DNA of 64,000 nt, from the NCBI GenBank assembly GCA_963976395.1, contig CAXBLG010000002.1:83172-147171 (forward strand), given 5' to 3'. The notes below the pieces were generated by a model. That model worked only from the letters and a program-made list of their open reading frames with translations. It ran no database searches and was not told where the DNA came from. The translations under genes were made by a program, and so were the position numbers. This document shows positions 36,019 through 45,607 of this stretch, piece after piece. Origin of the DNA: UBA11612 sp963976395 (GTDB lineage: Bacteria; Pseudomonadota; Alphaproteobacteria; Rhodospirillales; Rhodospirillaceae). Within the stretch, counting starts at the first letter, position 1. Every line of letters begins with the position of its first letter.

Positions 36019-36189
36019 TCCGAATCCACCTCTCCGCTGTTTTCAACCGCAACGCGGAAAACAACGCGCAAATTATTCCTGTGTGTGCTATCAATAAAGC
36101 TCGTTCGAACCCTATAAAGCATCGTGACTTCAGAGGGTTAAGAGGTTCTCGGGCATTAATTATTTTCTGCTTCTGTAGGAGTTACACAC

Positions 36190-37266
36190 ATGAGCAAACT
36201 AAACCGTCGGCTCTTGGCAATGGTTGCCGCCGCCGCCGTATCGTCACCTGCTATCGCAGCCGATGAACAAGGCCCGTACATCGCCCTCGGCTTCGGTCTT
36301 CACGAAGCGGGAAACTCAAACGTCAGCGCCGAGAGCCCGCTGGGCAGCGCTGCGGTTCAAAACCGCGTCACGTTCGACTCTGGCTGGGCTACTCACGGTG
36401 CAGTCGGCTACAAGTGGCCGCAGAGTTTCCGCAGTGAATTCGAGGTCGGCTACCGTAACACCACGGTTGGAACCGTTTCGGGCGCTGCATGGCTGGGCCG
36501 GCAAAGCGCTGTCACGCTCATGGGCAACTTATTGTTTGACGTTGGTACGGGCACGCTATTTCAACCCTATGTCGGCGGCGGCGTGGGTCTCGCCATTACA
36601 AAATGGGACGGCGTCCGCGCAGCCGGCACTCCGACGTTCGCCGATCGCAGTTCTAAATTTCAATGGCAAGGTATTGTTGGCGTTACGGTGCCGCTGCGTG
36701 AACGGCTCGCGCTGTATGTCGATTATCGTTACGCCAATAGCCTAAACAACAGGTTCGATAGCGCTCCCGCGGGCGCTCGTATCAGCGACCACGGCGACAC
36801 AAGCCACAACGTGTTCCTCGGTCTGCGCTATACTTTTGGCAAGAAGGAAGAACCGGCCGCTGCTCCGCCGCCGCCGCCTCCTCCGCCACCACCACCGCCG
36901 CCAGCACCCAAGGCCGCACCACCGCCGCCGCCAGTGCCGCAGAACTTCTTGGTCTTTTTTGATTTCGACAGTTCAAATCTTCGCGCCGATGCGGAAAAGA
37001 TCGTAATGGAAGCAGCCGAGTACACCAGAAAATCGGGCAAGTCGGTGATCACTGCAACCGGACATGCGGACACATCCGGATCTGCGGCTTATAACTTGGG
37101 GCTATCGGAACGGCGCGCACAGGCCGTGAAGAAAGCTCTGCTCGCCCACGGCTTCTCGGAAGCCGAGATTATTGTGTTACACAAAGGCGAGTCCGATCCG
37201 CTGGTCGCAACAGGTGACGGGGTTAAAGAACCTCAAAACCGCCGCGTTGAAATCATAATGGAATAA
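36190..37266 (+). CDS. OmpA-family outer membrane protein
   Basis: 358 residues. Signal peptide (MSKLNRRLLAMVAAAAVSSPAIA), an eight-strand OmpA-like beta-barrel to about residue 215 (ends in GLRYTFGKK), a proline-rich linker of some 35 residues that is mostly proline, alanine and glycine, then an OmpA/MotB peptidoglycan-binding domain (FDFDSSNLRADAEKI, TGHADTSGSAAYNLGLSERR, NRRVEI). The protein would tie the outer membrane to the wall. AGGAG lies 8 bases before the ATG. A 16-bp perfect hairpin follows the stop codon. Its own promoter is likely, as 171 bases separate it from the oxidase gene. Confidence 0.95.
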   Translation: MSKLNRRLLAMVAAAAVSSPAIAADEQGPYIALGFGLHEAGNSNVSAESPLGSAAVQNRVTFDSGWATHGAVGYKWPQSFRSEFEVGYRNTTVGTVSGAAWLGRQSAVTLMGNLLFDVGTGTLFQPYVGGGVGLAITKWDGVRAAGTPTFADRSSKFQWQGIVGVTVPLRERLALYVDYRYANSLNNRFDSAPAGARISDHGDTSHNVFLGLRYTFGKKEEPAAAPPPPPPPPPPPPPAPKAAPPPPPVPQNFLVFFDFDSSNLRADAEKIVMEAAEYTRKSGKSVITATGHADTSGSAAYNLGLSERRAQAVKKALLAHGFSEAEIIVLHKGESDPLVATGDGVKEPQNRRVEIIME

Positions 37267-37270
37267 GAGA

Positions 37271-37311
37271 ATGAATCGCCGCGAGCTTAACAACTGCTCG
37301 CGGCGATTCAT
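37271..37311 (+). terminator. Hairpin terminator after the OmpA-family gene
   Basis: ATGAATCGCCGCGAGC (37271-37286) pairs perfectly over 16 bp with GCTCGCGGCGATTCAT (37296-37311), with a 9-base loop, starting 4 bases after the stop codon. The following bases (CGTTCC) lack a long T run, but the stem is strong enough to stop or protect the 3' end, as expected for an abundant porin mRNA. Confidence 0.75.
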
Positions 37312-37361
37312 CGTTCCTAAAGGGCGGGCCGACTAGCGCCAACATCACTACCCCAATATCA

Positions 37362-37859
37362 CTATCCGTTTTTTTCTCCCGAAACGGTCTTTTTGCAGGC
37401 TGGTGGCCGCGCCACAGACTTGATCGAATTGATGGCCGCAATTTTTGCAATGTCTAGCGGCGCCTGCTCCAGTGACCAGAATAGATTCCACGCTTGATTA
37501 CAAAAAGACGTCGGGTTTTCAGCTCGGCGTAAACCTGCGGCGTTTGCCAAATCCGTCACGTGTTGATTGATCGCGCTCTGTCCACCGCCGGCCCGCACAA
37601 AATATCTGATTAAACGATCTCCCGCATCCATCAGATAAGGCCGAAAACGAGTCACGAATTCGTTGTAGGCATCCCGTTGATTGCAGGCGAGCGCTGCGAC
37701 CATAAACCGGCTTTGAAGGTGCCGCACGTCGAACGCAGCGTCTTCATCGGGCGTTACACATGGTAACGGGTCCGCGGCCCATACGACCGTCGGCGCAGAC
37801 CCTGCTGCCAAAAAAACAAAGAGGGCCAATCCAACAGTTTGTGCATATAGACGCCTCAT
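37362..37859 (-). CDS. Exported protein of unknown function
   Basis: 165 residues with a clear signal peptide (MRRLYAQTVGLALFVFLAAG, cleavage likely after VVWA). The mature part contains four cysteines (PCVTP, ALACNQ, SFCNQAW, PACKK), suggesting two disulfides in the periplasm. GGGAG sits 5 bases before the ATG at 37859; a GTG three bases earlier is possible. The frame extends upstream to 37991 but without a ribosome site. It is convergent with the OmpA-family gene. I recognise no family. Confidence 0.68.
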   Translation of the reverse strand: MRRLYAQTVGLALFVFLAAGSAPTVVWAADPLPCVTPDEDAAFDVRHLQSRFMVAALACNQRDAYNEFVTRFRPYLMDAGDRLIRYFVRAGGGQSAINQHVTDLANAAGLRRAENPTSFCNQAWNLFWSLEQAPLDIAKIAAINSIKSVARPPACKKTVSGEKNG

Positions 37860-38173
37860 CACGTCTCCCTCGCTCTTAGGCCGGGGCCACATTAAATCAG
37901 CGCCAGGTGTCTTGCAATTCCGCCCACCGGCTGCAGTGGCTTGCAGCGCGCCCCTGTTAATGCGCCGAGCCTCGTCACCACTGTTTGACATAATCTGCCA
38001 AAAACTTTTCTAGACCAACTGCAAATAGCGACTACCCATCAAATCTCTGGGCAACATAGTGAACTGCCACAAACTTCATTTCACATTCACCGCTATCTTC
38101 CGAGCGCCCTGCGCATCAGGTCGCGTACTCGGCGCTGGTTTCAAAACCCTACACAACACTATAATCTAGCGCG

Positions 38174-39304
38174 ATGTCAGGCATCACTTCGTATATATTT
38201 CGGCAGCTCATCATTGGCACCGTCCTGGTGAGTGTCGCTTTGGCGTTTATCGTCTGGCTAACTCAGTCTTTGCCGTTTTTGCAATTTGTCATTAACAAGG
38301 GGCTAGGCATCGGCACGTGGCTCAAGCTTACAACGCTCCTGCTGCCCTGGTTCGTGTCAGTCATATTACCAGCAGCCTTATTTTTTGTTGTGCTGTTTGT
38401 TTACAATAAACTTTCGGCGGACCGGGAATTAGTTGTCGTTCAATCTGCCGGCGTCAGCCTTTGGGGCATCGCTTCCCCTGCTCTGTTAAGTGCGATCGTT
38501 GTTATGATTGTCGGATACAGTTTAACCTTATTCGTCGTGCCCGAAACCCACCGGTCATTTAAAGAACTACAATGGTCCATTCGGAATGATGTTTCCCAGA
38601 TCCTGTTGCGGGAAGGCGCATTCAATCAATTGGCAAATGAACTCACAGTCTATATTCGTGACCGGGGACAGAGCGGCGAATTGCGCGGAATTCTTGTCCA
38701 CGACACGAGAAACGCGCCCAATAATGTAACCTTAATGGCCGAGCGCGGCATGATCGTCAGCGACAGCGGAAAGCCCAAGATTCTACTGGCCAATGGAAGC
38801 CGTCAGGAATTAGAACAAGGCTCAGGTGAGCTATCGGTCTTATATTTCGACAGTTATTCTTTGGATTTTGGATCACTATCGCGTAGTACCGAGGATCGAT
38901 TTGCAGACAACCGTGAACGGAATACGCGTGAATTGCTCAACATTTCGGAAGCGGACGGTGTCACTGCAATCAACGTCTCCCGCATGAGAGCGGAAGCGCA
39001 CCAGAGAATCGTATCGCCTCTTGCACCTGTCGGTTACACCATCGTGGCTTTGATATTTCTTTTACGCGGCAGTTTCGACCGTCGGGGTCAAACCGGCCGA
39101 ATTGTTGCGGCTATACTGACCGTTGTAACCTTGCAGGCCATCAGCCTGGGAGCGGCCAATGTGGCGTCACAATCAACGTCGCTTGTCGCGCTGATGTATC
39201 TTGCCGCCATAGCCCCTATTGTCATTGGCTTTGCCATCCTCGGCGCGCCGCGGTGGCCGTCGGCCCGACGGCACGCGCCGTCCTTGGATGCCGGCGCGGC
39301 ATAA
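38174..39304 (+). CDS. lptF: LPS export ABC transporter permease LptF
   Basis: 376 residues of the YjgP/YjgQ family: three membrane segments, a large periplasmic beta-jellyroll (about residues 125-270) and three more membrane segments. IWLTQSLPFLQFVINKG near residue 28 and LLREGAFNQLANELTVYIRD are typical of alphaproteobacterial LptF. With LptB and LptG it extracts lipopolysaccharide from the inner membrane. lptD follows after only 10 bases. lptG, which usually stands between them, is missing from this locus. Confidence 0.93.
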   Translation: MSGITSYIFRQLIIGTVLVSVALAFIVWLTQSLPFLQFVINKGLGIGTWLKLTTLLLPWFVSVILPAALFFVVLFVYNKLSADRELVVVQSAGVSLWGIASPALLSAIVVMIVGYSLTLFVVPETHRSFKELQWSIRNDVSQILLREGAFNQLANELTVYIRDRGQSGELRGILVHDTRNAPNNVTLMAERGMIVSDSGKPKILLANGSRQELEQGSGELSVLYFDSYSLDFGSLSRSTEDRFADNRERNTRELLNISEADGVTAINVSRMRAEAHQRIVSPLAPVGYTIVALIFLLRGSFDRRGQTGRIVAAILTVVTLQAISLGAANVASQSTSLVALMYLAAIAPIVIGFAILGAPRWPSARRHAPSLDAGAA

Positions 39305-39314
39305 AACGTATGCG

Positions 39315-41564
39315 ATGACAGACGTACTTTATCAATTTCACACTGGCCGTGCAGGCAGCCTGAACGGACGACCCCGCCACCGCCGTGCGGCGGCGATAAT
39401 CCTTGCATCGACTGCGCTCACGTTCGCGTGGACTTTAATTGGAGCTATCCCAGTCGCGGCGCAAGAGACCGGTGTACAAACGCTGCTCTCGACGGAACGC
39501 GATGAACACTCATTGCTGCTGGCTGATGAAATTCAGTATGACGCGGATGCAGATACGGTTACGGCATCCGGCAAGGTTGAGATACAACGCGGTGCACGCA
39601 TACTGCTAGCCGATAGCATCGTTTACAATCAGACGACTGACATCGCCAAAGCGACCGGCAACGTTTCGATTTTGGATGATACGGGAACGGTATTCTTTTT
39701 CGAAAGCATTGAAATTACTGGCGACCTAAAAGAAGGGCTCGCGCGCGAGGTGCGGGTCCTGCTGTCCGACGGCTCGCGTATGACCAGCCGCACATTTCTT
39801 CGCCGTCCGGACGGAATCGCCGAATTGCACGAAACCGCTTACACAGCCTGCGACAGCTGCGAAGGAAACGAACCGTTTTGGCAAATCAAGGCTGATCGCG
39901 TCCGTTACGATTCCGACGAAGAAATGGTCTATTACCGCAATGCGTGGCTTGAACTGGCCGGCGTCCCTGTTTTTTACACGCCATACCTCGCGCATCCCGA
40001 CCCGACGGCAGGATCGAAAAGCGGCTTGCTTCTGCCGACTATCGGTGGTGGGCGGAATTTAGGTGTTGCCTATCAGCAGCCCTACTTTTTTGCCATCGCA
40101 CCGGACAAAGACGCAACCCTCACCCCCTTCCTCACCTCTAGCGCCGGCAACGGGGCGACCGGTGAATACCGGCAGGATTTTCGGCAAGGGCGGGTGCGGT
40201 TATTCGGCAGTTTGATGGGTGGAGATCCTGAATTAAACGAAGATGTTCGCGGGCATATCGATGGGTGGGCGCGCTTTGATATAAACAAACATTGGCGCGT
40301 GGGTACCGACGTCAATTTGGCGACAGACCGCACCTTTTTGCGCCGCTACAGCTTCGATGCACCAACGTGGTTGACGACAAACGCGTTTGCCGAGCGGTTT
40401 TCCAAGAATACATACTTCTCAGCCAACGCTTACTACTTTCAACGGCAACGGTTGCCGATTGCCAAGGGCTCAGTGCCCATAGTCGCGCCGGTTCTAGATT
40501 TTAATTACACCAGCGACCCGGGATTTCTCGGCGGCTATTGGGATGTCGATGCAAACGGTCTGGTTATCGTTCGCGAAGACGGGACCGACACCAATCGACT
40601 ATCGACAAAAGTAGGCTGGAACCTACCGGGGACAACGTCCTTTGGCGCATTATACACATTTCGGGCCAGCGTCCGCGCCGATGGATACTACGTTCGCGAC
40701 TTCGAACGCCCTGTTCAAGGCGATGTGTTCACAGGAACCGTTGGCCGCTTTGTGCCCGAAGCCTCTCTGGAATGGCGGATGCCTTTCGTCAACGATCAAT
40801 GGGGCATTCATCAGGTGCTTGAACCTATTGTTATGGGGGTCGTTAGCCCCATCGGCCTCAACTACGACAGCATCCCGAACGAAGACAGTCTGGATTTAGA
40901 ATTTGACGACACCAATCTGTTCCAGAGCCAGCGGTTCGCGGGTCTCGACCGCGTTGAATCGGGCCCCCGCATCAATTACGGGCTACGCTGGTCCGCATAC
41001 AACGGGCAAGGCGGGACGGTTTCGGCTTTGGTTGGGCAAGTGTACCGGTTCCACGACGATCCGGCTTTTTCACCCTTATCGGGCCTGGACGGACACCTGT
41101 CCGATTATGTTGGCCGCATTGATGTTTCGCCCCACCCGTATGTGAGCCTGCAATACAGATTCAGACTCGACAAAAAGACGCTGGCCAACCGGCGCAGCGA
41201 AGTCAGCGCAGCGATCGGGCCAAGTTTGCTTCGCCTCCGTGCCAATTATGTTTTTCTGGAAGCAGACACATCACCTACGAGCCCAGGCGATACCGAAGAA
41301 CTTTATGTGTCGCTGTCCAGCCGCCTTTCGCGCAATTGGAGCGTAATGGCCAGCCACCGGGAGAATTTAGGACCCGGCGGAGGCGGAATCCGCACCAATC
41401 TAGGTCTTACCTATGAAGATGAGTGCGTTATCATCGGCCTTGATGTCGCCAATGACAGCACTCAGGACCGTGACTTCCGGCAGGGCGTGTCGGTGCTGTT
41501 TCGCATTAACCTAAAGACCATTGGGGACATTAGTTTCAATACGGACATCGGCGCCCGCAGATAG
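39315..41564 (+). CDS. lptD: LPS assembly protein LptD
   Basis: 749 residues: a signal segment (ALTFAWTLIGAIPVAAQ), an LptA-like N-terminal jellyroll (LLADEIQYDADADTVTASGK, then EIQRGARILLADSIVYNQT) and a large C-terminal beta-barrel ending in INLKTIGDISFNTDIGARR. LptD inserts lipopolysaccharide into the outer leaflet with LptE. It has a CxxC pair (ACDSC) and a late single cysteine (DECVI) that could form the disulfides known to control LptD, though the pattern differs from E. coli. The ATG at 39315 is chosen because earlier in-frame codons overlap lptF. Confidence 0.94.
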   Translation: MTDVLYQFHTGRAGSLNGRPRHRRAAAIILASTALTFAWTLIGAIPVAAQETGVQTLLSTERDEHSLLLADEIQYDADADTVTASGKVEIQRGARILLADSIVYNQTTDIAKATGNVSILDDTGTVFFFESIEITGDLKEGLAREVRVLLSDGSRMTSRTFLRRPDGIAELHETAYTACDSCEGNEPFWQIKADRVRYDSDEEMVYYRNAWLELAGVPVFYTPYLAHPDPTAGSKSGLLLPTIGGGRNLGVAYQQPYFFAIAPDKDATLTPFLTSSAGNGATGEYRQDFRQGRVRLFGSLMGGDPELNEDVRGHIDGWARFDINKHWRVGTDVNLATDRTFLRRYSFDAPTWLTTNAFAERFSKNTYFSANAYYFQRQRLPIAKGSVPIVAPVLDFNYTSDPGFLGGYWDVDANGLVIVREDGTDTNRLSTKVGWNLPGTTSFGALYTFRASVRADGYYVRDFERPVQGDVFTGTVGRFVPEASLEWRMPFVNDQWGIHQVLEPIVMGVVSPIGLNYDSIPNEDSLDLEFDDTNLFQSQRFAGLDRVESGPRINYGLRWSAYNGQGGTVSALVGQVYRFHDDPAFSPLSGLDGHLSDYVGRIDVSPHPYVSLQYRFRLDKKTLANRRSEVSAAIGPSLLRLRANYVFLEADTSPTSPGDTEELYVSLSSRLSRNWSVMASHRENLGPGGGGIRTNLGLTYEDECVIIGLDVANDSTQDRDFRQGVSVLFRINLKTIGDISFNTDIGARR

Positions 41565-41725
41565 AGGCCTGCGTATCGCCTATCCCAAGCCAACCGGCTA
41601 AAAAACATATAGGGTATTGAATAGTAAGTATAAATTCTTAGAGTCCCTATCTGGTTTTCGCCATGGTTCCCGCGTATGTTACGGCGCCGTTGCAAGCCTT
41701 ACGGTCCCTTACCCGAAAGAAAGCG

Positions 41726-43012
41726 ATGCGCGTATTTAAAGATTTATTCTCCCGTTGGCTGCCTCTCCTCGGCGTGTCTACTTTGCTCATAGGCGCGGCT
41801 TTGCCCGCGACAGCCCAGCAAAACAGCCCCGCCATAGGCATCGCGGCCGTTATCAACGAAGACGTCATCACTATCTTTGATGTCCAGTCGCGGCTTGGTC
41901 TTTTTCTCGCCACGTCGGGCATACAAAACACTGCTGAAGTGCGCCAACGGCTTCTCCCGCAGGTTGTCGATGCTCTGGTCGAGGAGCGCCTTAAAATCCA
42001 AGAAGCGCGGCGGCTAGAGATTGAGACAACCGAGGAAGAAATCCGTAATGCTGTCGCGGGCATTGAGGCCCGCAATGGTATGCGGCCTGGCTCATTTCGC
42101 ACTCTGCTTGAAGAGCAGGGTGTTAATGTGGGGAGTTTCTACGGACAAATCGAAGCCGATGTTGCTTGGAGCAAGGTCGTCCGCGATGTACTTGCCCGCG
42201 ACGTCAACATCGCTCCCGAAGAAGTTGATACAGTTCTGGATAAATTGCGCTCCAACCAAGGTAAGCAAGAATACTTCGTTTCGGAAATCGACCTCCCAAT
42301 AAGCCCTGCTGCGCCTGAACAAAATGTCCGGCAGTTGGCGGAAGACCTAGTAACGCGTGTGCGCGGCGATACACCATTCCCCGCGCTGGCACAGCAGTTT
42401 TCTCAGAGTCCGACCGCAGCCGTCGGGGGAGAACTTGGATGGATTTTGCCCGGTGAGTTGGATCGGTCACTGGACAGAGCGCTGGCGCGCATGGAACCAG
42501 GCCAAATTTCCGACCCCATACGCACAGCAACGGGCTATCACATCCTGTTTCTTCAAGACCGCCGGGCTTCAGGCGCTCCCAACCCTTTGAAACACATTGT
42601 AGGACTTAGCCAAATCTATTTGCCGACCCTCGGTGGACGCGCCCTGACCCCAGCCCAACTGGCTCAATACAGCGAAAGGGTTCAGACCGAGGTCGGAAAT
42701 TGCGAACAAATGAACAGCCTCGCCGAACAGATCGGTGGCCCAGGTTCGGGTCAAAGGCCGCTTTTGTACGCCGGTTCACTGCCCGCGAAAGTGAGGGATG
42801 TTGTAACGCCCTTACCGGCTAACCAGGTAAGCCCGCCTATTGAAGTGACTGGCGCACGCCTATTTATAATCATCTGCGAACGACAGGACGATACAGGCCT
42901 ACCTGCCCCGGGAGAGGTCTATGCGCAACTTGAGAACGACAAGCTACAGAATTTGGCGCGGCAGAAACTTCGAGACTTACGGCGCCAAGCCCTTATCGAT
43001 ATCAGACTATAA
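41726..43012 (+). CDS. surA: Periplasmic chaperone / peptidyl-prolyl isomerase SurA
   Basis: 428 residues. Signal peptide (LLGVSTLLIGAALPATAQQ), N-terminal chaperone domain (AAVINEDVITIFDVQSRLGL, as in SurA), one parvulin domain near residues 190-290 with GELGWILPGELDRSLDRAL and a degenerate second region. SurA guides porins and LptD to the BAM machine, so its place after lptD makes sense. The ATG at 41726 starts the signal peptide; an upstream ATG at 41663 adds 21 residues before it. No strong ribosome site is visible at either. Confidence 0.92.
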   Translation: MRVFKDLFSRWLPLLGVSTLLIGAALPATAQQNSPAIGIAAVINEDVITIFDVQSRLGLFLATSGIQNTAEVRQRLLPQVVDALVEERLKIQEARRLEIETTEEEIRNAVAGIEARNGMRPGSFRTLLEEQGVNVGSFYGQIEADVAWSKVVRDVLARDVNIAPEEVDTVLDKLRSNQGKQEYFVSEIDLPISPAAPEQNVRQLAEDLVTRVRGDTPFPALAQQFSQSPTAAVGGELGWILPGELDRSLDRALARMEPGQISDPIRTATGYHILFLQDRRASGAPNPLKHIVGLSQIYLPTLGGRALTPAQLAQYSERVQTEVGNCEQMNSLAEQIGGPGSGQRPLLYAGSLPAKVRDVVTPLPANQVSPPIEVTGARLFIIICERQDDTGLPAPGEVYAQLENDKLQNLARQKLRDLRRQALIDIRL

Positions 43013-43035
43013 AATCCCATTGAGATAGCTGCGCA

Positions 43036-44064
43036 ATGGGAACGTCTTTTTTGCGCCGACCGATCGCCGTGACCATGGGAGAGCCCGCAGGGATCGGCGG
43101 AGAAATAACCCTAAAAGCGTGGGCCTCAAGGCGGGACGACACGCCGCCGTTCTTCGTTATAGACGATGCAGCCAGACTAAAGGCGATAGCTCTTCGCTTT
43201 GGCATAGACTGTCCTATTATAGCCATTCACACACCAGATGAAGTTGCTGCTGCATTCAGAACTGCGCTTCCGGTTTTGCCGCTGGCCCAGAAAATTGAGG
43301 ACGCGGTTACTTTAGGTACGCCGTCGCCGGAAACCGGCACCGCGGTAATCGCCTCGATCACGCAGGCTGTAGACTTGGTAAGAGCCGGCGCAGCTAGTGC
43401 CGTGACGACCAATCCCCTTCAAAAATCCATTTTACGCCCAGACGAGTTCCCTTACCCCGGGCACACCGAATATCTCGGGTACCTTGCGGGTGGCGCCTCC
43501 CCTGTGATGATGCTTGCTGTGGACGGTCTGCGGGTTGTTCCGGTGACCGTCCACGTCGCCATTAAAGACGTGGCGAGGACGCTCACCACAGAAGCCATTG
43601 TCCATTGTGGACGCGTCACAGCATCAGCCCTTCGTGGAGATTTTGGCATCCAAACCCCGCGCCTTGCTATTGCGGCTCTTAATCCTCATGCTGGCGAGCA
43701 AGGGCGCATGGGGGACGAAGAAACGCGCATTATTATGCCCGCCGCCGAACAACTAAGAACCGAAGGCATTTCGGTGTTTGGGCCGGCCCCGGCCGACACT
43801 CTGTTTCACGCAAATGCCCGGAGAGAATTCGATGCCGCTCTATGCATGTATCATGATCAGGCGCTCATTCCATTGAAGACAATCGACTTTGCGGGCGGCG
43901 TCAATATTACCTTAGGGCTTCCGTTTGTCCGCACATCGCCCGATCACGGCACCGCATGCGATATAGCGGCAAAAGGGATCGCCGACCCCTCCAGCCTACT
44001 CGCAGCCCTGCGGATGGCGCATGCCATTGCAACCCATCGCGCGGAAGCTCTTCAAAATGAATGA
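43036..44064 (+). CDS. pdxA: 4-hydroxythreonine-4-phosphate dehydrogenase
   Basis: 342 residues. It oxidises 4-phosphohydroxy-threonine in pyridoxal phosphate synthesis. TMGEPAGIGGEI near residue 13, the metal histidines in PGHTEYLGYL and the CMYHDQALIPLKTIDF signature, followed by ITLGLPFVRTSPDHGTA, are diagnostic. It is 23 bases after surA and overlaps rsmA by 8 bases, the order found widely in Proteobacteria. Confidence 0.96.
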   Translation: MGTSFLRRPIAVTMGEPAGIGGEITLKAWASRRDDTPPFFVIDDAARLKAIALRFGIDCPIIAIHTPDEVAAAFRTALPVLPLAQKIEDAVTLGTPSPETGTAVIASITQAVDLVRAGAASAVTTNPLQKSILRPDEFPYPGHTEYLGYLAGGASPVMMLAVDGLRVVPVTVHVAIKDVARTLTTEAIVHCGRVTASALRGDFGIQTPRLAIAALNPHAGEQGRMGDEETRIIMPAAEQLRTEGISVFGPAPADTLFHANARREFDAALCMYHDQALIPLKTIDFAGGVNITLGLPFVRTSPDHGTACDIAAKGIADPSSLLAALRMAHAIATHRAEALQNE

Positions 44065-44905
44065 CGCCCCCACACTTCTTCCTCTTCGCGACGTCATCGC
44101 ACAGCACGGACTCACGGCGAACAAGTCCCTCGGACAGCACTTTCTGCTCGACATCAATCTAATCGGCCGGATTGCACGCGCAGCCGGTGACCTTTCGACA
44201 GGAACGACCATCGAGATCGGTCCAGGACCGGGCGGATTAACGCGTGCGCTGCTTGCAGCCGGTGCGACGGTTATCGCCATAGAAAAGGACAATCGGTTTG
44301 CCGGCCCACTTGCGGACCTGCAAGCTGCCTATCCAGAGCGCCTCACGATTGTTCCCGCCGACGCCATGACAACAGAAATATCGCGTCTTGGTCCTTCACC
44401 ACGACGCATTGCCGCAAACCTGCCCTACAATATAGCGACTGAGTTGCTATTGCAGTGGCTGAAAGACATTACCGCCTTTGAGTCTTTAACGTTGATGTTT
44501 CAACGTGAGGTGGCCGCCCGGATCGCGGCCCCGCCGGGCACAAAAGCATATGGACGTCTGAGCGTAATTTCTCAGTGGCAATGCGATGTTGAAATTTTGT
44601 TTCACATCAATCCGCGTGCTTTCCTACCCCCGCCCTCTGTGGAATCGACCGTCGTCCAGCTGATCCCACTGTCTGAGCCGCGCTACCCGGCTTCACGCGC
44701 CATGTTGGAAAAAGTGACCGCAGCAGGTTTCGGACAACGTCGCAAGATGCTCCGCCAAAGCCTAATGCCGCTTATTTTAGGAACACCTTGGGATAATACT
44801 GAAAGTCTGTGTCGTTTTGCGGACGTTGACCCGACCGCGCGAGCTGAAACATTGTCGATTGAACAGTTTTGCAAATTGGCAAACGCTATATCCAATCCAC
44901 CATAA
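44057..44905 (+). CDS. rsmA: 16S rRNA dimethyladenosine transferase
   Basis: 282 residues. It dimethylates two adjacent adenines near the 3' end of 16S rRNA. KSLGQHFLLD near the start, the SAM loop IEIGPGPGGLTRALL and the catalytic NLPYN are present, with the usual helical C-terminal domain (GFGQRRKMLRQSL). The ATG at 44057 lies in the last 8 bases of pdxA. It ends 3 bases before the convergent gmk gene. Confidence 0.97.
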   Translation: MNDAPTLLPLRDVIAQHGLTANKSLGQHFLLDINLIGRIARAAGDLSTGTTIEIGPGPGGLTRALLAAGATVIAIEKDNRFAGPLADLQAAYPERLTIVPADAMTTEISRLGPSPRRIAANLPYNIATELLLQWLKDITAFESLTLMFQREVAARIAAPPGTKAYGRLSVISQWQCDVEILFHINPRAFLPPPSVESTVVQLIPLSEPRYPASRAMLEKVTAAGFGQRRKMLRQSLMPLILGTPWDNTESLCRFADVDPTARAETLSIEQFCKLANAISNPP

Positions 44906-44908
44906 TTA

Positions 44909-45544
44909 TTAGGCGCCGCGCATTGAGTTTACGAATGCCGCAAGCCCCTTCTGTCGATCACGCCTCAAACGTTCTGCCGTTAATATGGCCCGTGCCTGCT
45001 CTATACTCTGATCAATATCGCGATTGACGATGACATAGTCATATTCCGGCCAATGGCTCATTTCACCAGCCGCGCGGCTCATCCGACTTCGGACTACATC
45101 GTCAGCGTCCTGTCCACGTCCTTTTAACCGCCGCTCCAATTCTTCCAGCGAAGGCGGAAGAATAAAAATGCTAGCGAGATCGTCGCGGGCGTTGGACTTA
45201 AGTTGCTGAGTCCCCTGCCAATCAATATCGAAAAGAACGATCCGTCCGGCGTTCAATTCTTTTTCAACGTGAGCGCGCGGTGTGCCGTAGTAATTATCGA
45301 AAACATGGGCGTGTTCGAGCAACTCGCCTGCTTTGACCATGGCATGAAATTCGCTTTCCGTGACAAAGTTATAGTCTTTGCCGTCTTCCTCGCCGGGGCG
45401 CGGCGCACGGGTGGTGACGGAAATAGACATCACGACGTCCGCCTCCTCCTTCAGAAGAGCCCGGGAAATCGTTGTCTTCCCCGCACCTGAAGGCGACGAG
45501 AGGACAAGCATAAGGCCGCGACTTGTGATGGTAGGCTGAGTCAT
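44909..45544 (-). CDS. gmk: Guanylate kinase
   Basis: 211 residues. It phosphorylates GMP to GDP. The P-loop LSSPSGAGKTTISRALL and the GMP-binding SVTTRAPRPGEEDGKDYNFV are intact, as is IDWQGTQQLK with the lid residues after it. yicC lies 63 bases upstream on the same strand, the usual partner order in Alphaproteobacteria. Confidence 0.97.
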   Translation of the reverse strand: MTQPTITSRGLMLVLSSPSGAGKTTISRALLKEEADVVMSISVTTRAPRPGEEDGKDYNFVTESEFHAMVKAGELLEHAHVFDNYYGTPRAHVEKELNAGRIVLFDIDWQGTQQLKSNARDDLASIFILPPSLEELERRLKGRGQDADDVVRSRMSRAAGEMSHWPEYDYVIVNRDIDQSIEQARAILTAERLRRDRQKGLAAFVNSMRGA

Positions 45545-45607
45545 TAAGATTTGAATTCCCCTGCTATGGCATTGCTGATAAATCGCACGGCCAAAGCACT
45601 TTAATTA

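Noticed and set aside
36097..36120. GTTCGAACC as a tRNA T-arm
   Set aside because: There is no matching acceptor, anticodon or D arm around it.
36864..36945. CCG/CCA-rich stretch as a microsatellite or assembly artefact
   Set aside because: It stays in frame and encodes the proline-rich linker normal for OmpA-type porins.
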